A stretch of 20,146 nt of DNA from JBBRWO01 sp964388455 (lineage in GTDB: Bacteria; Actinomycetota; Coriobacteriia; Anaerosomatales; JAAXUF01): contig CAYMAN010000033.1 in the NCBI GenBank assembly GCA_964388455.1, forward strand, positions 1-20,146. The letters are read 5' to 3'. Made by a program: the position numbers and the translations under genes. Every line of letters starts with the position of its first letter. The first letter of the stretch is position 1. The notes beneath the pieces were generated by a model. It worked only from the letters and a program-made list of their open reading frames with translations, did no database searches and was not told where the DNA came from. Below, one piece after another: positions 9,542 through 16,909 of this stretch.

Positions 9542-12500
9542 CTACAGCAGCGGATCGAGCGGCATCTGCCTCGGGCGATCCTCCATCGCGAGAATCTGGT
9601 CGTAAAGCGCCCGAGTCTCGACGGACGGATCCAGCCCCAGTTCTTCCGCGAGATTGTCTCGGCATTGGAAGTACGTGTCGATGGCCGAGGACCGCTGACC
9701 CGCCGCGATCTGGCACCGAAGTGCAGCCTGGAACAGGTCCTCCCGGAACGGGTCACACTGAATCGCCCGGCGCGCGTAGATGAGCGCGTTGCCCGGATCG
9801 TCGGCCGTCATCAACAGCGCAGTGGCCCGAAGCATCGCGTCGACGAAACTCGATCGGTAGTGGTCGCGAAGTGTGGCGAACCAGTCGTCGTAGACGTCCC
9901 CGGGGAGAAGGTCGCCGCGGTAGAGGTCGGCGATCCGCTCGTAGGCACGAAGCGCCGTGCTCGGTTGACCCGCGGCCTCCGCCTCGCGCGCGACGAGTAT
10001 GAGGTTCTCGAACTCATCGACGTCGGTCCGCACAGCCTCGCGGACCGTCTTGCACACACCGCCGGCGCTCTCGATGTAAGGACACGGCGCGCCCTTGTCG
10101 GCCTCCCCGACCAGTGCCGCCTTCATCGTGCTCCACACTACGTACAGGTTGTTCTTGGCCCGCTCGGCGTCCATATCGGGCCAGAGGTACTCGAAGAGCT
10201 GGTCGCGCGGGACATCCTGCCCCCGACGAATCGCGAGCATCGCGAACAGCAGACGCGCCTTGCGCTTGCGCCAGTCACGTTCACGTACAGCCCGGCCGCC
10301 GATACTGAGCTCAAGCCCGCCAAAGAGACGGACGTGACACAGCGGCAGCCCGTCACGCTGCAGGTAAGCCGCGAATTCGTCCGCTCCGATGAGCCGCTCG
10401 CCCAGGTCCTGCCACTGGGCATCGTCGAGCGTTGGTCTCGCGGCTTGCAGGCACTGCTCGGCATGCTCAGGCAGAATCATCCGCAGCAGATGCGCAGGAA
10501 CGGGCTCAGGATGCACCGCCGCAGCAACCACGCCGAGGATCCCGGGGAATGAACGGCAGTACATGGCGATCTGCCAGTTGGGATTCTCCGAAAGGATGTA
10601 GTCCCGGTGCGTCGCGAGCCGATCGACCGCAGCCTGCACATCACCGTCCAACCGCTCGACCTCGGCAAGGATCATGTCGGCGCGCAGTGCGTGGTACAGG
10701 TTGCCCGAGAACCCCTCCATGACCACTGATTCAGTCCAGGTTCGAGCGGCATGCGCGTCGCCGAGCGCGAGCAGCGACGCTGCCACCTCGAGTGCGGCAA
10801 GCCGGCGGAATTGCATTGTGTCGTTGACGGAGAGGCGCTCGAAGGCCCGCTCGGCCTCGGTGAGCGACTCGTCGAGACGACCGGCGGCGCGAAGGATGAT
10901 CGCGAGGTAGACACGAGCCTGCGCCGCAGAAGGCTCGTCGCCCGCTCGAACAGACTTGGCAATGCCGTTCTGAATCGCCTCGATTCCGCGCGTGGTCTCA
11001 CCCATCGCACAACGCGCAAAGCCTAAAGTGGGCTCGTAGGACCCTTCATAGAGCCCCAATCCGTACTCTCGCGTGTCGGCGACAACAGCCCGAGCCAGTG
11101 ACTCGCCTCGGTGGAGTCTCCCTGATTCAACGAGCATGATTGCGAGATTTCCTCGCAAAGTCACGTGGTGGCTCGGAGGCTGGCCCGGACGGCCCAGAAG
11201 AGGTGCCAAGTTGCGAGATGAGGTGACGAAGTCACCGACACTAAGTGCAGGAACCAACGCTAGGGTATGGCGAATAGTCTGCACGGACAGTCCGCCGTTC
11301 TGGCACTTGATCGCAATTCCCTCGGCACGCCTCAACACAGTGCATGCGCCAGGCCAATCACCAGCGAGTACGCGGTTGTGGCCGATGCACAGCATCGCAT
11401 CCGCAACAAGAAGCTCATCGAATCGCGGGGTGCCAGCGTCGATGATCTCGGCCGCGAGCACATCCGCCTCCTCAGTGCGATCGAGACGGCGCAGGCAAGT
11501 AAGCTCTTGGCTGGTCGCACGGCACACGGCAGATCGATCGTCTTCATTCGCTGCAAGTGACTTTGCCGCTCTCGATCTGGCCAGCGACTCCTCAGTACTC
11601 CCCATCTCGGCGCTAAGCTCCGCCCACAGAAGCAGTAGTTTCGGATGAGCCATGAGTGTACCGATGGGAGTTGACTCAATTAGCCCGGACAGCGGTCGCA
11701 AATTGCCTGAAGACAGAAGTTGATCGCCCCATCGAAGCAGCCATTCGCCAGCGCCGTAGGGATCGTCGCATCGCGTGAGTAGCTCGGCGGCTCTGCCCAA
11801 GTCTCCCCGGTGCGTTAAGAGCTCGATCACACGATCGCGCTGCCCCACGCCGACGCACTCGTACAGCCGATTATCTAAGAAATAGCCATCCACCAAGTCG
11901 TGGATACGGAACATCCAGTTTCCAGACCCATCCTTGCGCAGAACGACGAGAGGTAAGTGCTCAGCCGCCGAGCGCAAGAGACCAATACCAGAACTCATGC
12001 CCAGAGTGCACAAGTCCGACTCGCTGCCATGTTTCAACATAGCGGCTAGAGCAAGAGCGCCCTGCTGTTCCAAGCGCAGCTGAGCTGCGACGGCACGGCC
12101 TATCCACACATCTAGGGACACGGATCGCTCGGACAGATAGTCTGATCCGTGGTTATAGACGTGTCTGGCAAGGACTGCGAAGAATGCGATGTGCCCCGAG
12201 CACTCTGCAAGTAGCTCTTCACACCTGTCAGTGATCGCATCGAGCCCACTTCTCCCAAGAAGCAGCCTCGCCTCGTCGGGCGTGAGAGCCAGCTCCGACG
12301 AATCGACAATCGCAAGCTCCTCGACAAGATCGTCTGGCCAGTCGGCCAGCCGACGAGTGGTGATCAGTAGCCGCGAACCTTCACGGTGAATGCTGCGTGC
12401 CAGAATCCGCCAGTCAGAGGGTTCAAGGGGCAAGCAAATGTCATCCACGACAACACAGACCGGGCCGAATTCGGCCAGTACTCGGGGGAGCCTGCCTATT

Positions 12501-12805
12501 GCCGATTCATCGTGCGAGGCCGAGCACTGCGGCGTGTCGCTGTGCTTACAATGCGCACCTCGAGCCGCGATAATCCGTTCCGCGACATCACGCGCGCCTA
12601 GCGACTGACCTTCTGCATCAATCCAGACAGCTGGGTTACCGCACTTGCCGACGTATTGTGCTGCCGCCACGGACTTGCCAGACCCCGAAGGCCCCACCAT
12701 TACCAGTGATCGCTTGCCGGATCGGCTTAGCTCAGTCAGTACTCTCGGACGATCAACGAGAAAACCAAAGTCGGGAACCAGACACCCCTCAGGCATCGCG
12801 CACAT
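9542..12805 (-). CDS. Large STAND NTPase / TPR regulator with C-terminal winged helix and BTAD domain
   Basis: 1087 aa, cytoplasmic, no membrane segment. An N-terminal MalT-like STAND ATPase has Walker A GPSGSGKS at 38-45, Walker B VCVVVDDI at 116-123 and a sensor-like GSRLLITTR at 143-151. About 340-810 is helical TPR-type repeat. From about 824 comes an OmpR/SARP-type winged helix (VRLFGGLELSIGG; WRKRKARLLFAMLA; WPDMDAERAKNNLYVVWSTMK) and then a bacterial transcriptional activation domain (about 925-1075). In usual SARPs the DNA-binding and BTAD parts are N-terminal; here the order is reversed. The family idea is an ATP-dependent activator whose TPR part binds a signal. A His/Cys cluster (His85, Cys86, His88, Cys94, His98) sits between Walker A and B. 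The ATG at 12805 was chosen for GGAGG 5 nt upstream; the ATG at 12796 is too far from it. The stop is TAG. Target genes are unknown. Confidence 0.85.
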   Translation of the reverse strand: MCAMPEGCLVPDFGFLVDRPRVLTELSRSGKRSLVMVGPSGSGKSVAAAQYVGKCGNPAVWIDAEGQSLGARDVAERIIAARGAHCKHSDTPQCSASHDESAIGRLPRVLAEFGPVCVVVDDICLPLEPSDWRILARSIHREGSRLLITTRRLADWPDDLVEELAIVDSSELALTPDEARLLLGRSGLDAITDRCEELLAECSGHIAFFAVLARHVYNHGSDYLSERSVSLDVWIGRAVAAQLRLEQQGALALAAMLKHGSESDLCTLGMSSGIGLLRSAAEHLPLVVLRKDGSGNWMFRIHDLVDGYFLDNRLYECVGVGQRDRVIELLTHRGDLGRAAELLTRCDDPYGAGEWLLRWGDQLLSSGNLRPLSGLIESTPIGTLMAHPKLLLLWAELSAEMGSTEESLARSRAAKSLAANEDDRSAVCRATSQELTCLRRLDRTEEADVLAAEIIDAGTPRFDELLVADAMLCIGHNRVLAGDWPGACTVLRRAEGIAIKCQNGGLSVQTIRHTLALVPALSVGDFVTSSRNLAPLLGRPGQPPSHHVTLRGNLAIMLVESGRLHRGESLARAVVADTREYGLGLYEGSYEPTLGFARCAMGETTRGIEAIQNGIAKSVRAGDEPSAAQARVYLAIILRAAGRLDESLTEAERAFERLSVNDTMQFRRLAALEVAASLLALGDAHAARTWTESVVMEGFSGNLYHALRADMILAEVERLDGDVQAAVDRLATHRDYILSENPNWQIAMYCRSFPGILGVVAAAVHPEPVPAHLLRMILPEHAEQCLQAARPTLDDAQWQDLGERLIGADEFAAYLQRDGLPLCHVRLFGGLELSIGGRAVRERDWRKRKARLLFAMLAIRRGQDVPRDQLFEYLWPDMDAERAKNNLYVVWSTMKAALVGEADKGAPCPYIESAGGVCKTVREAVRTDVDEFENLILVAREAEAAGQPSTALRAYERIADLYRGDLLPGDVYDDWFATLRDHYRSSFVDAMLRATALLMTADDPGNALIYARRAIQCDPFREDLFQAALRCQIAAGQRSSAIDTYFQCRDNLAEELGLDPSVETRALYDQILAMEDRPRQMPLDPLL

Positions 12806-12853
12806 AAGAACCTCCGTGATTCGGCGGCGAGGGGTGCCGACAACTCTTGTTGC

Positions 12854-12859
12854 ATTCTA
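12854..12859 (-). promoter_or_regulatory. Candidate -10 box for the STAND/BTAD regulator
   Basis: TAGAAT (same hexamer as at secA) lies 49 bases upstream of the regulator ATG in the 97-base gap after the DUF5317 gene. No consensus -35 is seen at the right spacing, so an activator may be needed. The regulator can also be read from the upstream operon, since no clear terminator separates them. Confidence 0.4.
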
Positions 12860-12887
12860 TCGCATACAAACGCAATTAGTTGCCTAC

Positions 12888-12902
12888 TAAGACGGCGTCT
12901 TA
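12888..12902. promoter_or_regulatory. Perfect 15-base palindrome, candidate operator
   Basis: TAAGACG-G-CGTCTTA: perfect 7-base arms around one base, starting immediately after the DUF5317 stop codon. Its centre is about 48 bases upstream of the expected start of transcription from the -10 at 12854-12859, a position typical of activator sites. As an RNA hairpin it would be weak (5-bp stem, 5-nt loop) with no U-run, so a DNA site is the better reading. One palindrome of this length is expected by chance in a window of this size, so only its position makes it interesting. Confidence 0.35.
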
Positions 12903-13439
12903 TCAAGGCGCCTCGGCACGTGACTCGAGCATCGCAAACACAATCACAGTGCACACTCCCACCATCAGGGCAACATCACCCGCGCTCAGGAGTACAAAAC
13001 CTGTTGGCAAATCGAGCGAAAGTACGTCACCCATAAACGCTGCAATAGCAGCTTGGTCAATTGCCTGATAGAGGGACATGGTGCCTAAAGCATCCGAGAG
13101 ATGAGTAGCGGTGCTCGGTATCGCGACTGGCATAGCAGCATTCAGGAGCACGACCAAGAGATTCAAGGCGATGCCAGTTGCTACAAGCGCCATTCCCGGA
13201 GTCCGCCAGCCACGTAGCACGAGGCCGACAAGTAGGAGCGAGACAGCGAGCCAAATAGGGAGCGCGAAACCGTCGACCTCGACCATCCCGAATGCCCTGC
13301 CTCTGGCGAGCCCCTGAACAACGAACAACGGGAAGATCACCCATGCCCCCGGCAGCGCAATGCGCCCAATTTGTCTCAGATCTCCTCCTGAAGCAAGTCC
13401 GAGGAGCACTCCCAAGCCAATCGCAATCACGGCGGGCAC
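12903..13439 (-). CDS. DUF5317 family membrane protein
   Basis: 178 aa with about five hydrophobic segments (3-17, 30-44, 57-76, 83-100, 152-170). Features of DUF5317 are visible: LNLLVVLLNAAMPV at 92-105, FMGDVLSL at 135-142 and LSAGDVALMVG at 151-161. Function is unknown; the conserved Asn/Pro in the fourth segment and two GDV motifs suggest a compact membrane core, not a simple anchor. The start is GTG at 13439, sharing its first G with the TAG of the upstream HD gene, so it depends on translational coupling; the ribosome site is weak (GGCGG). It is the last cistron before the regulator. The family call is by motif recall; I cannot run the profile. Confidence 0.75.
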   Translation of the reverse strand: MPAVIAIGLGVLLGLASGGDLRQIGRIALPGAWVIFPLFVVQGLARGRAFGMVEVDGFALPIWLAVSLLLVGLVLRGWRTPGMALVATGIALNLLVVLLNAAMPVAIPSTATHLSDALGTMSLYQAIDQAAIAAFMGDVLSLDLPTGFVLLSAGDVALMVGVCTVIVFAMLESRAEAP

Positions 13440-14566
13440 TAGTCAACCGCCGGGATTGCGATACCCAGTCCTACTGCGGCCGCGACCGCACTCGCTTTCT
13501 GTGTCAGACCTACCCGGCCGGATACCCGTCGAACGGCGCTTCCATTGTGGCATTCCGCAACTTCTGGGTTAGCCGCGGCGTCAGCATCCGTGGCAAGCGC
13601 AACAATGAGCGCAGCTATGGTGTCGTCTGGGCTCGAAGGCTGGCCTTCAGGTTCCGAGCCATCAAGCAGGCGTAATACGGGAATCACAGCAGAGAAGAAT
13701 CCAACGCCCTCAAGCAGCTTTGCCGAGGACAGCCTCCGCGCGTCGGCTTCCGACTCCGTTGTTCCATGCAATGACCCGGTGCCTGCCGAAATTGACGCAA
13801 CGTCGTGCAGCAGCGCCGCGTAGCTTATTGTTTCCACTTGCTTGGGCGGGAGCCCCACTCGCGTCGCTATAGCACGCGCCATTCCGGCGGTTCGATCGGC
13901 ATGACCTTTCAGCCGAGCGTCCTGACTTTCCGCCACCTCCACCAGCACTTCCGTAGTCGTACGGTAGGTCTCCCTGACATCCAGCAGCAGCGAGTACGAC
14001 TGCCGAATCATCAACAGCAAGGCCACCACCGGAATAAGGGCCCACGCATCCATCACAGGATACGTGACAAGGATTAGGGCTGCGGAGGATACCTGGGCCG
14101 CGATCAGGGACGATTGCCTCCTCAGGTTCGCTGCAATCATTCGCCTGAGCGGGCGAGGCGAGCGCATCACTGTGGTTACTTGGGAAAGAATCAATTCAGC
14201 GACCAGAAAAGCGACGGGTATCGTGAGGCTTCGAACCCATGTTGCCTCAGTGCCCGATGAAACAGCCACACCACAGGCCAGCGCCACAACTGCTGATAGC
14301 AGCCGCACGGATACGGCGGCAATCGCAGACTCGGGGTATGTGCGATGGCGTAGCAGTTCCAGAATCGCGAGTGGAATCACGCAGATCACAATCGCCGTTG
14401 CCGGGCTCATCAGCACTAGTGCGACTCCGCAGATGGCCCCGCTGACTCCGACAGTATCGCCTCGCGGTAACGATACGTCGAAGGCGTCGAGCAGCGCGAC
14501 GGCGCTGAAAAATGGAATCGCGGAAAGCGCGTACGAACTCACGTTCATCACGTCAATGAACAGCAT
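13439..14566 (-). CDS. Membrane protein with degenerate HD domain (decayed paralogue of the adjacent HD-GYP protein)
   Basis: 375 aa. Six or seven hydrophobic segments fill residues 10-190, then a linker (RETYRTTTEVLVEVAESQ) and an HD-type domain. The first part matches the neighbour: KGHADRTAGMARAI and ISYAALLHDV, with His222, His254 and Asp255 kept. The following GK of LHDLGK is lost (reads HDVAS), the EHP helix histidine and the HH pair are absent, and the region that should hold HHERxDGxGYP ends as VLRLLDGSEPEG. Catalytic phosphodiesterase activity is therefore unlikely; a role as regulatory partner or sensor is an inference. The ATG at 14566 is 2 bases after the HD-GYP stop, so the two are co-translated. 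The stop is TAG. Both proteins appear to be an old tandem duplication with one copy relaxed. Confidence 0.8.
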   Translation of the reverse strand: MLFIDVMNVSSYALSAIPFFSAVALLDAFDVSLPRGDTVGVSGAICGVALVLMSPATAIVICVIPLAILELLRHRTYPESAIAAVSVRLLSAVVALACGVAVSSGTEATWVRSLTIPVAFLVAELILSQVTTVMRSPRPLRRMIAANLRRQSSLIAAQVSSAALILVTYPVMDAWALIPVVALLLMIRQSYSLLLDVRETYRTTTEVLVEVAESQDARLKGHADRTAGMARAIATRVGLPPKQVETISYAALLHDVASISAGTGSLHGTTESEADARRLSSAKLLEGVGFFSAVIPVLRLLDGSEPEGQPSSPDDTIAALIVALATDADAAANPEVAECHNGSAVRRVSGRVGLTQKASAVAAAVGLGIAIPAVD

Positions 14567-14568
14567 AC

Positions 14569-15903
14569 CTACTGCGCCCCCATTCCGTCGGCGCTCATGC
14601 TCACTGTTTGTCCTTGGGCCACCGGAGCTAGCGGGTCCTGCGTTGCATCCACCAGGCCCAGGAACACATCCACGATCTGCGGATCAAACTGCGAGCCGCC
14701 GCCGGACGACAATTCACGAAAAGCAGTCTCGGGTTCCATCGCTCTGCGGTAAGCACGAGTGGTTGTCATTGCATCGTACGAGTCCGCCACCGCCAAAATC
14801 CGAGCAGCAAGGGGGATCTCATCGCCAGCAATCCCAGAAGGATAGCCGAGCCCGTCAAATCGTTCATGATGGGCCCGCACAAATGATGCTAGTTCGCTCA
14901 GCGGTCGAATCCTCCCTACCATCGTCGCGCCCGTTAGGGGGTGTTCACGCATCTCACATTGCTCGATATCGGAGAGGGCCATGGGCTTGGTGAGCAAGTC
15001 CTGTGGCAATGCGAGCTTCCCTAAATCGTGCAGCAGCGCGGCATACTCCAGCCGTTCACAGGACCTCGAGTCCATGCCTAGGCCTCGACCAATCTGACCT
15101 GCGTAGTCTGCAACCCGTTCTGAATGCCCTTTCGTGTACGGGTCCTTAGCCTCAAGCGCACCCACCAATGACCGAACGGTATCGGCATACACGCTCTTCA
15201 ACTCCGAGTATCGCGTGTACATCTGCCGAGCAACGACCAAAGGGAACACGAACAACGGAAGCGCCATCACGCTGATGGCACAAACCTGCGCGAGCAGGTA
15301 CCCGACGAATCCCATCGCCACTTGCGTTGGGAGAAAGGGTGCCAGCGCCTCTACCATGCTTCGAAGGGATTGACCCCTCATCAGGGAGACGCCGAGCGCA
15401 GTAAAGACAAGGTTGACCAAGGCGCACACGATTGCCGTGATGATCATGGGCACCAGGATGGTTGGGAACGCATCCAGGCGGAGCGGCTCAAGCCCACCAT
15501 CAAGGCTCCACATGATCTGGCCGCCGAGGGCCACATAGGTCCATCCTCCTAGGGAGGTAATGACCAGCAGCTGACCCAAATTGAACGCCAGAACGCTCAG
15601 CGGGCGTCTATCCTTGATCTCCCGGTAGTTCGTGGATGACACTAGCGCAACGAGACCCGCGGCCGCGGGCCCGCCCAGCACAATCGCCCCCATCGCAAGC
15701 GGATAGGTTAACGAGACGCTGTAGGCAGGCAACGCCATTGCGAAGTTCTCAGAGAGCGCCGCGGCCAGCATTAGGAGAATCAACGCAGTTGTCATCGTTG
15801 GTGGAATGAGATTCCACGACGTGGCTAGAGCCGAAACGCCGCAGACAATTGTCGCAGCAGCAAGCACAATAAAGAGGCGAGGGGTGCGAGCGTCTTCAGA
15901 CAT
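14569..15903 (-). CDS. Membrane-bound HD-GYP domain cyclic di-GMP phosphodiesterase
   Basis: 444 aa. About seven hydrophobic segments (10-30, 37-52, 56-90, 104-127, 147-172, 190-212, 213-226) form an N-terminal MASE-like sensor, then a helical linker (RYSELKSVYADTVRSLVGAL) and a full HD-GYP domain: KGHSER (His260), LLHDLGK (His292, Asp293, Lys296), REHP (His321), HHERFDGLGYP (His345, His346, GYP 353-355), ADSYDAMT (Asp374). All expected metal and GYP residues are present, so hydrolysis of c-di-GMP is expected. The ATG at 15903 was chosen because GGGGGGTG lies just upstream; an ATG at 15930 in frame has no ribosome site. The stop is TAG, 2 bases before the degenerate paralogue. The signal sensed by the membrane part is unknown. 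Confidence 0.9.
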   Translation of the reverse strand: MSEDARTPRLFIVLAAATIVCGVSALATSWNLIPPTMTTALILLMLAAALSENFAMALPAYSVSLTYPLAMGAIVLGGPAAAGLVALVSSTNYREIKDRRPLSVLAFNLGQLLVITSLGGWTYVALGGQIMWSLDGGLEPLRLDAFPTILVPMIITAIVCALVNLVFTALGVSLMRGQSLRSMVEALAPFLPTQVAMGFVGYLLAQVCAISVMALPLFVFPLVVARQMYTRYSELKSVYADTVRSLVGALEAKDPYTKGHSERVADYAGQIGRGLGMDSRSCERLEYAALLHDLGKLALPQDLLTKPMALSDIEQCEMREHPLTGATMVGRIRPLSELASFVRAHHERFDGLGYPSGIAGDEIPLAARILAVADSYDAMTTTRAYRRAMEPETAFRELSSGGGSQFDPQIVDVFLGLVDATQDPLAPVAQGQTVSMSADGMGAQ

Positions 15904-15954
15904 CCCGCACCCCCCGCCACCTGGCAACATCGGACCGGACGTCGCGCTTCGAGA

Positions 15955-16029
15955 CTAAACGCGGAACCAAGCGCCGCCCGACAGAACGACGGCTGCTAGA
16001 GACGCGAGAACGAGAATCATACGTTTCAT
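15955..16029 (-). CDS. 24-aa hydrophobic micropeptide
   Basis: Not recognised as a named family. The ORF reads MKRMILVL, a hydrophobic core of Ala/Leu/Val, then SGGAWFRV and a TAG stop. It has the build of a signal peptide with almost nothing after it: two basic residues, about 14 hydrophobic residues and a possible signal-peptidase site after GGA that would leave a WFRV tail. AAGGGGGT lies 10 nt before the ATG, a strong Shine-Dalgarno for so short a frame, and partly folded into a 9-bp hairpin (16033-16069). It sits 51 bases upstream of the HD-GYP start and 133 bases after the 220-aa gene. Alternatives: a small single-pass membrane subunit, a precursor of a short extracellular signal, or a leader peptide controlling the HD-GYP gene. 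Coding is likely but not proved. Confidence 0.55.
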   Translation of the reverse strand: MKRMILVLASLAAVVLSGGAWFRV

Positions 16030-16032
16030 GGT

Positions 16033-16069
16033 GAGAAGACCCCCTTCGTGGTGCTGGTGTGGTCTTCTC
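16033..16069 (-). promoter_or_regulatory. 9-bp hairpin covering the micropeptide ribosome binding site
   Basis: GAGAAGACC (16033-16041) and GGTCTTCTC (16061-16069) are perfectly complementary with a 19-base loop. In the minus-strand RNA the 3' arm starts with the last two G of the AAGGGGG Shine-Dalgarno and ends 3 nt before the ATG, so the closed stem would hinder initiation. No U-run follows, which argues against a terminator. Confidence 0.5.
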
Positions 16070-16130
16070 CCATCCCGCTAGTGATGGAAGAACGCTGCCC
16101 GCTCCGCTCAATTCAGTGCTGACAGTGTTC

Positions 16131-16142
16131 GAACTACGGTTC
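16131..16142. promoter_or_regulatory. GAAC-N4-GTTC motif, possible LexA-type site
   Basis: CGAAC TACG GTTC matches the GAAC-N4-GTTC core of Gram-positive/actinobacterial SOS boxes; the central four bases do not fit the preferred RNRY pattern. It lies in the 133-base gap upstream of the micropeptide, but I find no strong promoter there for it to block. Such a core is expected by chance about once in 65 kb, so this is weak. Confidence 0.2.
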
Positions 16143-16162
16143 ACGGCGCCGGTCCAAACTGG

Positions 16163-16825
16163 TTATTCGGTTGTCAGAAAGCCCATGCGACGATTGATCG
16201 CATCGAGCGTCGCTCGGACTATCGAATCGTTGTCGTTCTGGCGGACCAGAGCCGACCCTGACAGGGATTGCTCACCAAACCCACTCACCAGCGAGATGCA
16301 TGAGACCGCCACCTTCTCGCGGCCGAGCTGGATGATCGCGACATCTTCAAGCGCAAACGCGAGTGTAGCCGCGGCGTACTGGCTGATGGCATCGAGTGTG
16401 GCTTGCGCCACAAGACGCTGTCGGCCCGTCTTGCTACCCGGTCCACTGGCCATACCGGTGTACTCCTCGTCGGCGATCTCGAGGGTTACCGAGACAGAGG
16501 CCTGGACCCCTGAGCTCGATGCGTGCACTGCGAGAATCCGAGGACGCGCGACAGAAGAGCGCGACTCAGGGGTGGAAACCGTTTCCGGACCGAGAAGGGC
16601 GATCGAAATCTTCTTGTGATCGATCGGAATTGCGAAGCGCGCCATCAGTGTCGACTCGATGTCGCGAACGATCTGCTTGGGCTGCTTGGTCGGCTGCGCG
16701 ATGACGTGAATTTCCGAGATCGATCCCTCGGGTGTGACCACCACTCGCGCGGCGCTGACCGCACCGACTTCTGAGAGCGCGGCTTCGATGTCCCTTACTC
16801 TAACGCGCGATGCGCTCGAGTCCAC
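16163..16825 (-). CDS. Protein of unknown function with duplicated C-terminal alpha/beta unit
   Basis: 220 aa, soluble, no signal peptide. I do not recognise a named family. The N-terminal part (about 8-78) looks like one alpha/beta domain (RDIEAALSEVGAVSAARVVV; SEIHVIAQPTKQPKQIVRDI; IDHKKISIALLG). After a Ser/Pro-rich linker (about 82-96) come two similar units: VQASVSVTLEI..EEYTGMA..ATLDAI (107-147) and VAVSCISLV..EQSLSGSA..ATLDAI (172-210), each beta strands then a helix starting ATLDAI. The start is GTG at 16825 with GGGGAG 7 nt upstream. It is the first cistron after a good sigma-70 promoter and precedes the micropeptide and HD-GYP genes, so it is probably part of the same signalling cassette. 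No catalytic motif is visible. The stop is TAA. Confidence 0.75.
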   Translation of the reverse strand: MDSSASRVRVRDIEAALSEVGAVSAARVVVTPEGSISEIHVIAQPTKQPKQIVRDIESTLMARFAIPIDHKKISIALLGPETVSTPESRSSVARPRILAVHASSSGVQASVSVTLEIADEEYTGMASGPGSKTGRQRLVAQATLDAISQYAAATLAFALEDVAIIQLGREKVAVSCISLVSGFGEQSLSGSALVRQNDNDSIVRATLDAINRRMGFLTTE

Positions 16826-16840
16826 TTGGGAGCTCCCCTG

Positions 16841-16907
16841 CTACGACGAATTGCTACGGTTGAGTACTACGACCAAGTGTGCGTTACATCACACTACATA
16901 ACTACGC
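16841..16907 (-). repeat. Short CGTAG direct repeats in the leader of the signalling operon
   Basis: On the plus strand CTACG begins at 16841, 16854 and 16867, exactly 13 bases apart, and again at 16902. On the RNA this gives three units of the form (T/C)CGTAG(T/C)A between the transcription start and the ribosome binding site. A protein-binding site on DNA or RNA is possible; the repeat is short, so chance is not excluded. Confidence 0.35.
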
Positions 16908-16909
16908 AT

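Noticed and set aside
15904..15930. Longer HD-GYP start at 15930
   Set aside because: No ribosome site there, while GGGGGGTG precedes the ATG at 15903.
15896..16144. 82-codon minus-strand frame starting GTG at 16144
   Set aside because: No ribosome site, polar Ser/Arg-rich sequence, and it overlaps the better-supported micropeptide and the HD-GYP start.
16828..16837. Palindrome GGGAGCTCCC over the ribosome site of the 220-aa gene
   Set aside because: Ten-base palindromes are expected many times by chance in a window this long; it simply contains the Shine-Dalgarno.
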